Source: Pectinophora gossypiella
Taxonomy: Eukaryota > Arthropoda > Insecta > Lepidoptera > Gelechiidae
Assembly: GCF_024362695.1 (NCBI RefSeq)
Contig: NC_065421.1
Location: forward strand, 7,378,598 to 7,442,597
Length of the DNA: 64,000 nt
Direction of reading: 5' to 3'
Positions 33,261-46,400 of this stretch are shown piece by piece. Each line of letters starts with the position of its first letter. Positions within the stretch are counted from its first letter, which is position 1. A model generated the notes under the pieces. That model did no database searches. It was given only the letters and a program-made list of their open reading frames with translations, and was not told the DNA's origin. The position numbers were made by a program, and so were the translations under genes.

Positions 33261-33849
33261 ATTTATCCGTATAATCCGCACTAATTCCACCAATAGACTG
33301 CCAACAAGTTGAAGCTTCAGCTAAGCCATGCAAACGAGATTACATTGTATTTGTCGAGTCCATCGATGGCGCCATACAACTAATTTAAGTTTAGCCAAGT
33401 TTCATCACAACGGTGCAGTGGCGAGAAACGAAAGCCTTGTTTAGCGGACTCCGTAGATAAAAGTTATACCGGCCACAACAAACTTGCGACTGTCTTCAGG
33501 TAGGATAAGAAACTCGATTAAGAAACTAGAAAAAGTAATTGGAGTGGTGTTCGAGGAGACAAGTTTAATTAAGCAGTGGCAGACATGGGCATGCTCTGTT
33601 ATTAATGATATTGATTCCTGGATACGGATTTTGGTGAGGAGCGTAAAAGTTTTCGATTTGGACTAATCGATTGGTCGCGTTGAGTTTGGTCAGTTGACGC
33701 TTGATATTCTTGGTAGCATAGCAAGATATACGTCCGTAACTTGTTATAACTGTTACGTAACGAAACTAAGCCTCCTTAAGCTTGCAAGAAAATAGTCTGA
33801 TAAACTAAACTTAGCGCGATAGTTAAAAATCAACATATATTATAAAACA

Positions 33850-34416
33850 TTTCCAGCTGCGTTTGTCTGTCTGTTTGCGATTATTTCAAAAACTACCAAA
33901 CGACTACCTAGCTACCTAGTACGGCTTTAAAATAGACTACTCTGGGCGCCATCCCACTCGCGTCAGACAGAGTACAGCAGGGCGAAAAGCAAGAGGGACT
34001 GTCCTATGTCCAATTGATATTAACTCAGAATCGTGGTCGGAATCCCTCAGTATTCGCTACGGTGTTACTACTACCCATACGTACTTGTACGGGGTGTATT
34101 TATCCATTTAAGTAAACAATTTAGTAATTTGGTCGCCTAATATCAGTTTCCAGACAGTTAATCACTAACCTTACAATAACCTTTTTTACAACCTTAATAC
34201 TGTTCAAAGGTAAATTCTGTAAAAACGTATACATTGACCCTTAAAGGATTTAGTGAATTTATCGACAGTGACAGTGATAAAAATGTATGAGATTGACACA
34301 ATATTGATAATTATTTTAACACTGTATCGATTGTCAAATGATTCGACACTACGACTGAAATAATAGTGTAGGCATATGCTCTGGCCACCCGTGCGAAGCC
34401 GGGGCGGGTCGTTAGT
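33850..34416 (+). mobile_element. Helitron-like non-autonomous element
   Basis: The right end (34388-34416, CCCGTGCGAAGCCGGGGCGG then GTCGTTAGT) closely matches that of 47215-47244. It has the GC-rich hairpin-plus-short-terminus form of many lepidopteran Helitron 3' ends. The left part shares the AAACTAC...AACG region of the other copy. No Rep or helicase coding sequence is present. The left boundary is approximate. Confidence 0.5.
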
Positions 34417-34911
34417 ATAACCGACATAACGTGGTTTGAAAGCAAAATCCTCACCCCATATTCTTTATAATCCTCACTTTGAATTTTATCATACAGTGTA
34501 AGTTATACCGGCTAGAATACAACACAAATCTTACTTTAAAAAATAAATCATCGCGAATATTCTAAAGCGTAGACATTTTTCAGACAGATAGAAGAATGGG
34601 CACTCATAAAGTGCATTTGCAAGACCTTTTCGTCTGAATAAAGCTATCTTGGACGTCTGTGTCCATCTCGAGGACTCTTGGACCTGACTTCATTCACCGT
34701 GCTTCAAACAACTCGGCTACCTTGTTTAAACTTGCCCCAAGACTGCTTTTGTTTAGGATTCGCTAAGCTATATTCAGAGATATTTTATACAAATAGATGC
34801 ATTTTATATCCTTTATGTAGATACACAATATGTGATAATAAGTGAAGTATTGTCAAGAGATTTTTAGCACTGTCCGCTCTGCTATTGTTGTTTAACTAAT
34901 TATATACTATC

Positions 34912-35010
34912 ACTCAAAGGTTGCCCGGAAGAAATTGCTACCTTAACAATAAGTTCGCCTTCTCTATTTTTGTTTAATTTGTATTCCTGCGTTGTATGTT
35001 CCTTTTGTAA
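34912..35010 (+). mobile_element. L3 LINE tail, diverged
   Basis: CAAAGGTTGCCCGGAAGAAA, TTGCTACCTTAACAATAAG. The hairpin carries one mismatch compared with the copies at 6655 and 13636. Confidence 0.6.
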
Positions 35011-35466
35011 AGTATTGTAGTTTTGTGTGATATATTTCGACTATTATAGTTATAAACTCCGCACAGAAAACAGTACGTACAAAAAGTTTCTATACTTAAA
35101 GCGAAAATATTTTTGTAAAGAAAAACAACAAAACCATGCATGCAAGTCTTATTTGTAGAGTTGACCACAGTAGCTCGTAACCACAAGGGGGACAATGCGA
35201 GTTCTCTGCAAGAGGACAGCGACATTGCTGACTTGTCTCCGACTTGTTCGAGCTTGTTAGCGATTACTATAGATAGTTCTACTATTTTAAAAATACTGAC
35301 TTGATAGAAAAGTTATTCAATTTTTGTCCTTTTTTTCAGTAAGTTTTAGCGCCTACAAGTTACTTGCATTGTAACTAAGTAGCGACTGCGTCGCGCTACA
35401 GCCGTTTTTCACTCGTTGGTTCATTCTAACCCATGTATCTATAATGTATGTGCTATGTAGGTAGGT

Positions 35467-35576
35467 CAATCAATCCGCATTGGGCCCGCGTGATGGTTTA
35501 AGGCCCGATCTCCCTATCCATCCATAGGGAAGGCCCGTGCCCCAGCAGTGGGGACGTTAATGGGCTGATGATGATG
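35467..35576 (+). mobile_element. S2 SINE, 5'-truncated, with 12-bp TSD
   Basis: Begins at AATCCGCATTGGGCCCGCG and ends in (GAT)n. ATGTAGGTAGGT at 35455-35466 and 35577-35588 is the target-site duplication. The high identity to the full copies suggests recent insertion. Confidence 0.88.
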
Positions 35577-35607
35577 ATGTAGGTAGGTACAACCTACGTA
35601 TCTTAAT

Positions 35608-35832
35608 CTTCTTCTAATCGTGTGGGTTGTGAAGTGCAATACCATACTCATCAACCCTGTTAGGGTTATTATTAAGCCGCCAAAGGCCCCTGACATGACT
35701 CATGTAACGACTACATACTTACATCAGTAAGTAGTGATCGGGACCAACGGCTTCACGTGCCTTCCCAACGTGGCTTGCACGGATCATCTTACTTTTGGAC
35801 AATCAGGTTATCAGCCTGTAATGTCCTAACCA
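35608..35832 (-). mobile_element. S1 SINE, lacks tRNA head
   Basis: On the minus strand: GTCCAAAAGTAAGATGATCC, core, CTTACATGAG-like block, 3' domain and AGAAGAAG tail. An extra insertion interrupts the core (CCTTCCCAACGTGGCTTGCA on the plus strand). No TSD found. Confidence 0.75.
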
Positions 35833-36194
35833 AAGAGAATATGCACTTTAAAAAAACATCCTTTTTCGTAAGTAGGTATACGAAATATTTTTCAAGATAG
35901 ATACATATATTACATAAGACATAGAATTAACCGCCAAACGGAATAGCATCAAAAACTTCAGTTGACCGCACTAGCTGGTCGTAACCACATACAATGCTAC
36001 TCGTAGTTGTCTGCAAGTGGACAGCACCGCTGACTTGCCCCAACTTGCTCAAGCTTGTTAGCGAACATTGCTTTTGTGGATTATACTCAGGATACCCACT
36101 AAGTATTGTTAACGTGCAGTATAAGCGGTTATTCTATTTGCGACGTAGAAATACTCATAATATACGTAATGTTAATATTGTTTAGTACCTGCAT

Positions 36195-36247
36195 AACAGT
36201 TTCCGGCCAAGTAGCTTTCCGCGGAAAATCTATAATATGTCAGTCAA
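36195..36247 (+). mobile_element. L1j LINE tail, very short
   Basis: TTCCGGCCAAGTAGCTTTCC then AATCTATAATATGTCAGTCA and an A-rich end. Only the last 50 bp survive. Confidence 0.5.
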
Positions 36248-36622
36248 AGAAAAAATAAAACTGCATAACAGTGTAAATTCATGTTTTTTTTCTGTTTTTA
36301 CTTTATTTTCAATTTTCATACGATGTCACTTACACTCCGTACGGGTTTTGGCTATTAATAATATATTTATAACGTCGCTTTATTATAGTGAAAATCATGC
36401 AAGCGCTTTTTTGAAAAACTATATTCGGGTGTGTGTCCACTTTGGGAATATGCCTGACAGCAAAAGGGCGCAAAAATTATGCAAAAAAGTACAACATACG
36501 TTCAGAGTATAAGAAAGAACAGTTTGAAAATAAAACTGCCTGTATTCATTATTAATAAAGAGGTTTTACAGCACGAACATTTCCACTTTGGTAACATTCC
36601 CGGGACCGATGTGCATCAAGGA

Positions 36623-36688
36623 ATGCACTGCGCCGCGCCTGCGCTGCTACTACTTTTGGTGTGCCGAGCCTTATTAGGCAATAGCCAA
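36623..36688 (+). CDS. Candidate first coding exon with signal peptide
   Basis: ATG at 36623 opens 22 codons, MHCAAPALLLLLVCRALLGN then SQ, ending exactly before GTACGT at 36689, a plausible splice donor in phase 0. The peptide has the form of a secretory signal: short polar start, a hydrophobic leucine-rich core and small residues (G, N, S) near a possible cleavage site. Local GC content is far above that of the flanks, as expected for an exon. An upstream ATG at 36609 is in another frame and stops quickly. The mature protein would be encoded downstream, outside what I can recognise; first exons of this kind are common in immunoglobulin-superfamily and other cell-surface genes. A chance frame cannot be excluded. 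Confidence 0.45.
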
Positions 36689-37252
36689 GTACGTTATCTG
36701 TCATTCCATACAGTTAACCTGGCTGTAACTTTTCTTAATATCATTATACTTTTATATTTATGTACATATGTAGGTGTACATAAAGAAATAACTCTCAACT
36801 GTCATCATAAAAAGAGCAATTTAAATGAGTTTCGTGATTTGATAGCGCATAAACTGAGAGATGGCTCAAGGCGAAATTAACGGGAACTCGATGACGTCAC
36901 AAACTGAGAGATTTGAAAATTTTATCGCATGCGTTCGAGATTCACATTAAGCCAAGTTGTGACGGTTTACGAGTGTATAGGGGGCGATTATGGAAGCTGT
37001 ACGAGTGTCGCAAACGAGCTAAGCTGGGACATACTCGTAAATCAGAATTCCGAGAGCAAGTTCATCGGGTTGGTTTCACAACACTAGAGCGTTACGATTT
37101 TTATGAAAGCACTCAAAATCTAAAACTAAGACTGGAGTCAAATTAAATAGACTTTTCGTAGGAAAGCGTGTCCTCTACGTCAACTTTCACGACATGGCCG
37201 GTATGATAAGCAGCTGAAAGCGTGCTATGTTTTTTCTTTACCAGGTACTCCC

Positions 37253-40200
37253 CCCAAGTAGCAACCGATTGTCTTAAAAGAGAATTGTAGATATCTTGAA
37301 GGCAAGTAGACTAAATCAAGCCCTTGTCTTGGATAAGTCTTATATGTCTCCAAGATATCCCTCAAGATGTCTTGTAGATACAGTTTAGTAAAAGTGGGCA
37401 CATACTTTAACTCTTATACAAGACAGACTTAAGACAACGTTAAGTCAGACTTAAACCCTACTTTAGACAATGTTCTTGCGTATTCTAAACTTAGAATTCT
37501 TGTAGTATCACTTAATACCAAAAATGTATACTTGAAGATATCTACAATACTTAGTTAAGACTATAGGATTGAATTGCACTGAGTCAATTGTAACTTAACG
37601 AAGTAAAACTTCAGGTCATACTAAAACGATTTTTACTTCACGCGTCTTTATTTTAGAATATAATGGCGAACATTTACATTAACACAAGAAATGAAGTCTG
37701 TAAGAAAATGGCGTCTAAAATATTTGTTAAGTTGTTTTAACAAAAGGTTATTCTGCCGTTTCACATACAGGAAATTATAAACGCATGATTGTTTCTCGTG
37801 TAAAATCGATAGAAAGTGTTAAAAAACAGAAGGGCCTTTAATATACCAGAAAAATAATAATAAAATTTGGATTGATTATTCAGCAAATAAAAAAAATGGT
37901 GACATATAGTATAGAGAAATTCATTTTGTATTAATATGTGACAGCTGAACGCAGTAATTGTTACTACAACAGAGATATATATTAATTTACTTCAGTTTTT
38001 GACGATAATATTGTCAAAAAAATATTACATGTTTTCTTCCTGTAAGTGCAAAATGGCGTTAAGTAATATTTTTCTAAATGAAGTAAGACTTTAGAAACAA
38101 TTGATTTCGTAAGAATCAGTTTAGAAAAGTAAAGTCAAGTTGCACTTCATCAAGTACTAGTTAAGATAAATTTTACTTCAATTGTCTAGGAGTATACCAA
38201 CTTAAGACAAAAAGTATTTAGTGAATTCCTACTTAAAACTCTTATGTCTAAAGTGATCCTCTATTTTGATTTAGTAAAGTAATGTCGTAAAATCATGTTT
38301 GTTTATTTTGTGCCAGAATCATCTATGTAACAAGTAACAATTAAAATCGAACAAGCTTTTAAAACCTATGGAAAGTATGTTTGTTTGAGAGGTAAGTTTT
38401 TCGACTCGTGGAAGATAAAAAATATTGTTATGCTGAGTTCTTACTTGGATAGGAATGTGATTTACTTAATTATTTAATATTTATCGCAATTGGAACTAAC
38501 AAACATAAACTCAATTTGCTAATGAGTCTCCGCGCATACATTCTCATAGGTACCTACATGGTTCGCTGACGCAAAGTAGGTACGATCACCGCGCTTCTAA
38601 TTGCCAACGGAAACAATGTGATTATTGTAAAAATTTATATATACGAAGAACCCTTGCAATTTGATTAACGTCGTGTGTGTGCGCGGTAGTTTCTAAGCCC
38701 ACCAAAAACATTATTGTTAAAAAAGGCCAGAATCATCTATGTAACTCCCGATGACTTTATCAAGCTAAAAAAATAAAGGAATCGAATCTAATGCCCACTT
38801 TAAATGCATTTAACCATACACAAAACTTAAAATAGATATGTTTTGTTTATGATTGTGAATAAAGCTTAGTTAAAAATAGGTACATTTTTAAAATTATTAA
38901 AAGAAAGAATGAAAGAAGAAAGAAAAGTATCGGTAGCGTATCAAGCCAAGTTCAAGAAATAGAACTGGCGAGCCGCACCGTGTGTAATATTACACGAACC
39001 ATTTGCAGCCACTTTTGACCCCCTCATAAATCAAAAACTATTTTACATAAACGTATCAAATCGTATCGTATCGTATCGTAAATTTGGCTCATATATTGAG
39101 ACTTGTGAGATACATATAAGTGTTCTAAATTTCATAAGCTTATCTCAAACGGTTATTTAGATATTAATGTACAAAAATCCTCATTTTTATCATTGACTGA
39201 CTGACTGACTGACTGACCTATAAATCAAAAGTCTAACCCAGTTCCAGATGATCCTAGAGAGTTAAAATTTGGTATTTGGTAAGATAGGTAATTAGATTAT
39301 AAAGGAAAAAATAATAAACTGGCAAATTTTTAATTATTAGATTCTATTATGAACGCTTAACATAAATACCTAATTAGTGCCTGTACCTAACTATAGATGT
39401 AAGAATCAGTAAGTAATCAAAACTCATGACAGCCGGTCTTTTTGTGGTAGGTATGTGGATTAACTTAACATAACATACAATCACGCCTATATCGGGGTAG
39501 GCAGAGCACTAAGTGATCATAAAACCACTTGATGCCATATTCGACAAGTACTTTAAGGGTAGGTAAGCAAGTTGGAACATGTGTTTAGCGGTGATAGGTT
39601 GTCAGCTTTTCGCCCACGATACAACACAACTCACATCCATTTTACTGGCTTTTTATTTTTTTTAACTTAACGTGAATCTTAAACGAGTTTAATAGGTATT
39701 CAAATGTATTATATCTATAAAGTCGACTTTTAGTTTTGAATTTGTCCTTTTAAAAGGACCCACGCGTTACGAGGATATGTACTTACCTACAATAAGACAG
39801 ACCTTAGGCTATAATATATTTATGTTATAAGAAGATATGATATGTTATACTGTTACTTATAAATAAATTTCAGGACTGACCATTGAACTTGGCACCCATT
39901 TAGATCTCACTTCTTTTGTCGTTGAAGTCAACAACCAAAGCATTGCATAATATTGAACTTGGCTCTCATTTCACATTTATGTTTTTGATTGGATTTATTT
40001 ATTATTAGACTAATAGGTACCTAATTTTATATTTGAACTTAGCAGGTTTTACTATAAAACTCGATTTTTCATGGTTTAGTGTTGCCGTGCGCTTAGATTA
40101 GGTTAGACTAGCTTAGTCATTTTTGAGAAGATTTGTGCGAGACGTAGGTACCTGGGCCGCCACACGCTGGATCGGATTTGAAAAACAGGAACTTACGATT

Positions 40201-40848
40201 TTTTTGCCAAAATTAAATGATTGTGTTATACCAATCGATATAAAAAAATGATGGCAATGAAGAAGATATCGCATCGCTAACAAAAACAGTGGGATGTGCA
40301 TTATCACAGGTTAATTTTCTGTAAGTATTTAATATTCTGCCTTCGAAAATCACCAGATCATTTTATTATTTGGACTTCATCCATCTTTCTGCTTGCTTCT
40401 ATTTCGATTTTATCGTCCATTGAATAGACTTTTCTTATGTTTTACTTATTGTAGTCAAAAACGAATAAAACAGTCTTGTATAGGAGCAACAAATAATAAA
40501 AATTGCCTTAAGTATATCTAGGCAATCAATTTTTACTTTACAAGACTAAACTGATACTTCACTAAATCAATTTAGTGTTAAGTGAGCCTTCAAATAATCT
40601 GAGTAAAGTAAAAGAATACTTGTAGACTTAACAGTAGGCTGAGATAAGACTAAATAGTTTTGTGAATACTTAACTTGGTTTTGTGTATTCTAAATTATCT
40701 AAAGTAGGATTTGTTGAAAACTATATAGAATTAAAGAAGGAAATGAATTTATGAAGTCCTAATAAGTCCTATTTGATTTGGATAAATCTCACTTTAGCTA
40801 AAGTTTAGACATATATGACTTAATCACAATTCTTGATTGCTACTTGGG
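37253..40848. mobile_element. 3.6-kb non-autonomous element with CCCAAGTAGCAA inverted ends
   Basis: The left end is CCCAAGTAGCAACCGATTG. The right end, read in reverse complement, is CCCAAGTAGCAATCAAGAATT, so the outer 12 bp match perfectly. Similarity continues inward in broken form over several hundred bases (for example CCTACTTTAGACAATG against CCTACTTTAGATAATT), with many CTTAAG and TACTTAAG-like words near both ends. No transposase-sized frame exists inside. Flanks show no clear TSD. Superfamily not identified. Confidence 0.55.
38885..39460. repeat. Inner repeat block of the 3.6-kb element
   Basis: Contains a (CGTAT)n run at 39059-39080 and a (GACT)n run at 39197-39219 inside sequence resembling dispersed lepidopteran repeats (AAATTTGGTATTTGG, AACCCAGTTCCAGATGATCC). 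May be an older insertion inside the larger element. Confidence 0.4.
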
Positions 40849-42450
40849 CCAGTTCATCAGAGAAGTGCGTCGTGTTTTCGATTTCTATGACACCTCCTTT
40901 ATAATCAGCAGTATCCTGTCCACATTTCTCTTTTTACGTCGACCATGAATTCTAAAATCACACGTTGAACGGATTACTGAATTGGTCCCCAAATCTCATT
41001 TTCAATGTTGTTTATAGAACGTATAAAATGGAAATGGAAAACAAAAACATATTCTTCATATCCAATGTTTACGCCAAACAGGTGTGGCCGTTATTAAATG
41101 CTTAAAAGAACTGCGTTAGACGTAGTAAATAGGTACTACTTTACAGACGCATTGTACAAAGCGAAACAAATTATGTTGTTTTGCTTTATTAAAAAGAATA
41201 GCTGTTTTATAATACAGTCCTTTTAATGTAGGATTAGATTACTTAGATTGGAACAATAAACAAAATAACATTAGTAAGTACATTTTATGAAAATCGATAT
41301 CTTGACATAAATAACTTGTCAATTGAAAGAATGGCATTGTAAATAAAAAATACAATAAGAAAAAAAGGTTTTGTTCAACGTACACTGGCTTTCAGACAAT
41401 GGTTTTCGCGATAATTATACCCATGAAAACAGATACAGTTGCTTTCGTATTTAATACTTATGATATTACAATTTACAAGTACAAAAGGCTAATGCACAAA
41501 GGTAAACATGACAAATAGTACATAATATACATAACAGACAGAAAGAGTTACAAAAGACGAACGTATTCCTAAAATAGCAATAAGATATTGATATGAATTT
41601 AAATAACTTTACGAATTCGTAACACGGTACACTTTATTTGCAAGTAAAGAGTGTAGTGGTACCGAGCTGATTGCACATATAATTAGCTTGTGGATTTTGT
41701 CGATAAACCGCGACAGTAAACACTTTAGCTTTTAGACACTGATTTCGCCTGTAAGGACAACGTTTTTCTTCTCTAGAGATTTTAGCTTCCGGTTGACTTC
41801 GGGTCCCTTCTTTACAATACAATCACCTCAGACATACCATGAGCCTGAAATGAGCACACACATGCATGACAGTAGGTTTTTATCAGTCGAGAGCTGTGAA
41901 GTACGAAGACTGTGAAGTAACGTTCGGTAAGTCCCCTATGAGCGAAATAAAGGAAAATTATTTTCCATAAAAAGTGAAAAGGCCAGTCCGGCAAGACAAG
42001 TCAGCTTACTTTAAGTTGTACTAAAGCAAAGCTCGAGACGGTAATCTGCATTGTTATAACCCCAGTACACGCACAAAGCTCGCTCGTATTTGTCAAGTGG
42101 GAGCTTTTAACGTAAGTGACGCCGCTTAATATGCAAGAAGTAAGCAAATTTGCGAGCCCTTTGTTTTAATTACTCATTTTCAAACTGTTTACTCCGTGTA
42201 ATGTAGGAAAGGGATTATTTATTTAAAATTTAAAGCGTAAGTCTGTGCACGCGTCGTTTACGTGTCTGGATCTGTTACGCGCAGAAATAAAGTTTATATT
42301 TCTTTAGTCTACTGGTGAATTTATAATGCGGAATAGTCAGTTTTCCCTGGCTTAAATGTCCGACGGGTGAAGGTCAATGACAGAAAAGGTTTTTGCCACC
42401 TTGTTTTGCTCCGATCTGCCCAAGTATTTGTTTAATTCCAACACGTGGAA
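40849..42450. other. Unique DNA, no gene seen
   Basis: AT-rich; frames of about 60 codons near 41634-41994 on the minus strand have no domain. Confidence 0.35.
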
Positions 42451-42452
42451 GT

Positions 42453-42734
42453 TAAAATAATCCTCAGCAAATGGACGGTTCACTGTCTTTGGATGTTAAT
42501 ACTAGAGTTGCTACAAACAAGTCATCATCTAAAAACTTATTTTTACTATCCCAAAAGGGATACAATACATTATTATGCATTGGTATATTAGGCATATCCC
42601 TATTGGGATAGGAAAAATAAGTTATTAGATGATGACTTGTTTGTAGCCACTCTAGTATTAACATCCAAAGACAGTGAACCGTCCATTTGCTGAGGACTAT
42701 TTTATGCATAATAATGCATTGGTATATTAGGCAT
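42453..42734. repeat. 110-bp inverted duplication with the loop repeated outside the right arm
   Basis: Arms 42453-42562 and 42595-42704 are near-perfect reverse complements over 110 bp, with a few mismatches. The 32-bp loop contains ATGCATTGGTATATTAGGCA (42575-42594 plus T), and the same 21 bp recur directly after the right arm at 42714-42734. The right arm is thus an inverted copy inserted between two direct repeats. No transposon termini or TSD of known type are visible. The open frame at 42464-42709 is a by-product. Confidence 0.9.
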
Positions 42735-42739
42735 TACGA

Positions 42740-43130
42740 ACTTGATTATTATAATGTGCGTAATAGGTAAATACATAAAAAAACATCAATATATTGCGAT
42801 ATGTTAATATTTGATATTCAAAATTCCATAGGATAAGGGAGGATACGAAGAAGGCGAATATTGCACCATTGGCTGTAAGGAAGGGTTATCCATTGCTTAC
42901 AAAGTAAATAAAAAATATAGATACGAGGAATATTACCCGCGCGGCCACTAAGGACCCTCGTAAACTCAGTCGGCGATATTTTTCAATTATTGACGGGCGG
43001 TATTACGAACAGATGCTTAGCTCTTATTACTACTTCAATACTTGTTTACTTGGCTACGATAAAAGTGTGTGTAGATTGTAAAAAAGAAAATTTATTTCCG
43101 ATTACTTACATAAGTAAAGTTATGTCACAA
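42740..43130. other. Unique DNA, no gene seen
   Basis: AT-rich, nothing recognised. Confidence 0.35.
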
Positions 43131-43133
43131 TTC

Positions 43134-43433
43134 AGTCCGCTTACCTAATCTGAAGATTTGATAGGTCCGGTTTTTTACAGAAGCGACTGCCTGTTTGACC
43201 TTCCAACCGCGAAGGGATAACCAGCCCAATACAGGTTAGGTCACATACCTCCGAAAAACTATTTCTCGGGAATGTGGGTTTCCTCGTGATATTTCCCTTC
43301 ATCGCTGAGCACGTGATAATCATTTATGATCCAAACAAGAATTCGAAAACATCATTGGTTTAGGCCTGTGCTGGGTTTGAACCTGCAACTTTAGAGAGGC
43401 AGGCCTACCAATTGGACTACCACGGCCAACATG
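43134..43433 (-). mobile_element. S3 SINE, nearly full length
   Basis: The best S3 copy. On the minus strand it has a tRNA-like head with a degraded A box (complement of TACCAATTGGACTACCACGG) and B box (complement of GGGTTTGAACCTGCAACTT). TGATTATCACGTGCTCAGCG, the GGTTATCCCTTCGCGG block and the tail TCTTCAGATTAGGTAAGCGG follow. The (GAT)n end is missing. It encodes no protein. Confidence 0.82.
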
Positions 43434-43439
43434 ATACTA

Positions 43440-46400
43440 ATTAGTAAGAAAGAATTTGCGCAGCAAGCACAATTGTTATGGCTAGAATTATGTATTTATT
43501 TTAATTTCCCAGAACAAAAGGTAAGAAGATACGGGTCACTAGTTAAATTGTCACCAGACCCGTATGTCGCCGCACACAAATAAACAGAACAATCCCACCC
43601 TAACAACGTTGTCTAGTGAATTTTCTCAGGGCTACAAGTTTAAAGGGAAATTCCTCCTTAATGGCCGGCCGGGTTCGACGGTTCTACTCTATAATACGTA
43701 AATAATCGTCAAGAACTCTCCATAACTTGGTAATTGCTTTTTACCTCGATGGGTCCATGCTTTTAGTCAGATTGCTTATTTTGTTAATGAACTTGAAGCC
43801 TTCAAAAACTTTTTGCTTTCCTACAGCCTCTTTAATAGCCCGAGATTATCTTTTGAGCGGAATAAAATGATTTAGCGACAGTCTATGCCGACCGCGATTA
43901 TGATTTGACTGTAATTGGGATAAAAGCTTATCATTTGTTCGGCTGCGTCGTTTGTTTTATTTTTTTGACAAGGCTTATTATACATTTTTCTGAAATTGAA
44001 ATGGACTTAAACTGCTTGATCAGACAAATGGGGAACAAAGAGAGTTTTCATCCGGGTTTTGACACTTTTGGATTGAACGTTTTTTACTTTATCCGTAGAG
44101 TAATAAAAAAGATGTGTTTAGACATAAATATTCCAGTGTGTTTAAATAAATGAATAAATGTTTTTTTCTTAAGGTGTGGATAGGCCACCATACCACGTAG
44201 AACCACTGGTCACTTCACTTTTATTTATTGATTTGTTTTTAATTTGACTTATTATAAATGTTTTTCGCATCGACTTTCGATCCTGAGAGTTTTAGTCAAC
44301 AAGGCAGATTGCTTTAAAGCTAGACGTGACTGTACGTGACTAAAGCAAGTTGTTGTGTTGATCTACGTGAAACTAAGACATCTGAAATTCCTGTGTGGAC
44401 TATTGTACCGTGTAACAGGGTGTTGTGTTCCGTAACCAAATATGTTGTAGATCAAAGAAAGTGTGTGAAAGGTAGAGAATCAAATGTAAATTGGAGTCCA
44501 AACCTTTTGATCCCGAGGCAACGGGAGAGGCGTTTTATAAAAATCAATTAGGTATTCACGATGTGCTTTAAGTTTTTCTTTTTGATTAGTTTTCCTAAAG
44601 TGTCAATTTGTTTACTACTTTTGTTTAAACATCAATCTACAAATCTACTTCGCTGTCACCAAACAACAATTAGAAATAATTTCCTACATTTGTTTCTATT
44701 AGCTTGTTTCACAGTGGTAAATGCTTTCAAAATATCATTCTAATGTAGTAAATATATGTGTTACAAACTACGAACCGTAATACAAACAACAAATACAATC
44801 AGACAGCTCCAAGAGCTAGCTGAATGCGAACATTCTAACTTCTCGGATTGCAGACGTTTCTCTCAGGTAGTTGTAAAAAATTTGATTGAAAAATGTTCTG
44901 CTATGATTCGAGTCAGGTAGCATTTCGGACATGTAAAGGCGGCTACAAAAGAATTTCAATTTGGTTCCGTATCGTGCAACCCTTTTCAACTTTACAAAGT
45001 AATTTCCTGACGCAAAATTGATTTGTTGGCTCCGTGGTTTTTGTTTGCCGGCGACTGTGGTTTAATTAAAAAAATAAATACAGCTATGTATTCTTTGACT
45101 ATGCATTGATGTGTGGAATATTTTCATACCCACATTTCGTTTATTTTCTTTTATGTTTTCAGGCAATATTATTGTTACGCCGCTGTCGATTTATAAGTGG
45201 TTCAGTAAACATCGAATACAGTACATCAATATTAATGTTATTTTAGTACGGGTAAATAACAGTTGTGATGAGTAAATAAAATAAATAGTTTAAGTCATTA
45301 CTGGTAGGATAACATAAAGTATTAAGAAGTGATACAAGATGAGGAGGGGTTTAATATAAAGAATCATGATAGGTAGGTACGTGCGTAAACTATTAATAAT
45401 AATTGCGATTTGATTAATTGTTCCCATTTGATGCGATCTAGCCTGTAAATAAGGCCACTTATCTATTCGTTATTGAGGCACATTGAACTCAGAAAGGAGC
45501 TCGAGTAAAATAATTTTAGCCTAGGTAAACGAACCCCGGAATAAACGAGATAAACGCTAGGGAGTTGATGAGGTATTAAATTCTTTGATTAAAAGCTGAA
45601 CGTGTTAACTGAGATAGAGTCGGAAAATAGTATTTCCAAATGCGTCGCTCACGTCTACTAAACTGTCGGATGTCATAAAGTCCGCGCACGAAGTATGGAC
45701 AAATTTTCCAGCCGCACAAGAAGTGAGTGTCGAAAACTCGTAAAATGTCGTGCATAAACGACAAGTTGCAATAAACTAGAACAATTTGTGCGAGGAGTGG
45801 GCCAGTCGCCGGCGGACCGCGCGTTCAGTTTTACAGCCCCTACCGTATAACGTTAATGCATTATTCAAAAGCCATAATTCCAACTGTAGTCTCAGCTATG
45901 CGATTTATCGTTACATCAAATGCGTGTTATATAGAACTGCGAACGTGTTAACAACACTGACATATTGTAGCAATAACTGCAGTAAGAAAGAATGTTGACT
46001 ACCGTACTTTTAAAAGCTTTTTACTGCCTTTCATAATATTAACGATAGATAAAGTTGAAAGAGACGTAGAAAAAAAAATAACAAATAATAATAAAAAGCA
46101 ACCAAAATATTGAATAGAAAGCAAATTGGCAGAAGCAGTTAGCGGCACAAAACAAACGTCATATCGCGCAGAACAGGGCATTTAATTGCCGGCGTCGACT
46201 ATGAAATTCCCTTTAAATTGGACGTTGTTTTGTCAGCCGCTGATTCCGCTGCGGGCCTGCGAGTCCTGCAGTGACTACCAATTGTCTGTGATGACCCAAT
46301 AGTTGAAATCACGTCTTCGGAGGGTTGTTGGAATTTAGAAATCCATCGTGGTTTGCAGAATACTCCTTTGACTCACAGTGATACAGAGTGGTGAAGCGTG

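Noticed and set aside
36237..37146. Multi-frame gene of 77 to 133 codons around the signal-peptide exon
   Set aside because: Apart from the 66-bp exon candidate the frames are AT-rich, mutually inconsistent and partly L1j tail.
42464..42709. 81-codon minus frame
   Set aside because: It spans the two arms of an inverted duplication and reads sequence and its complement; no coding signal.
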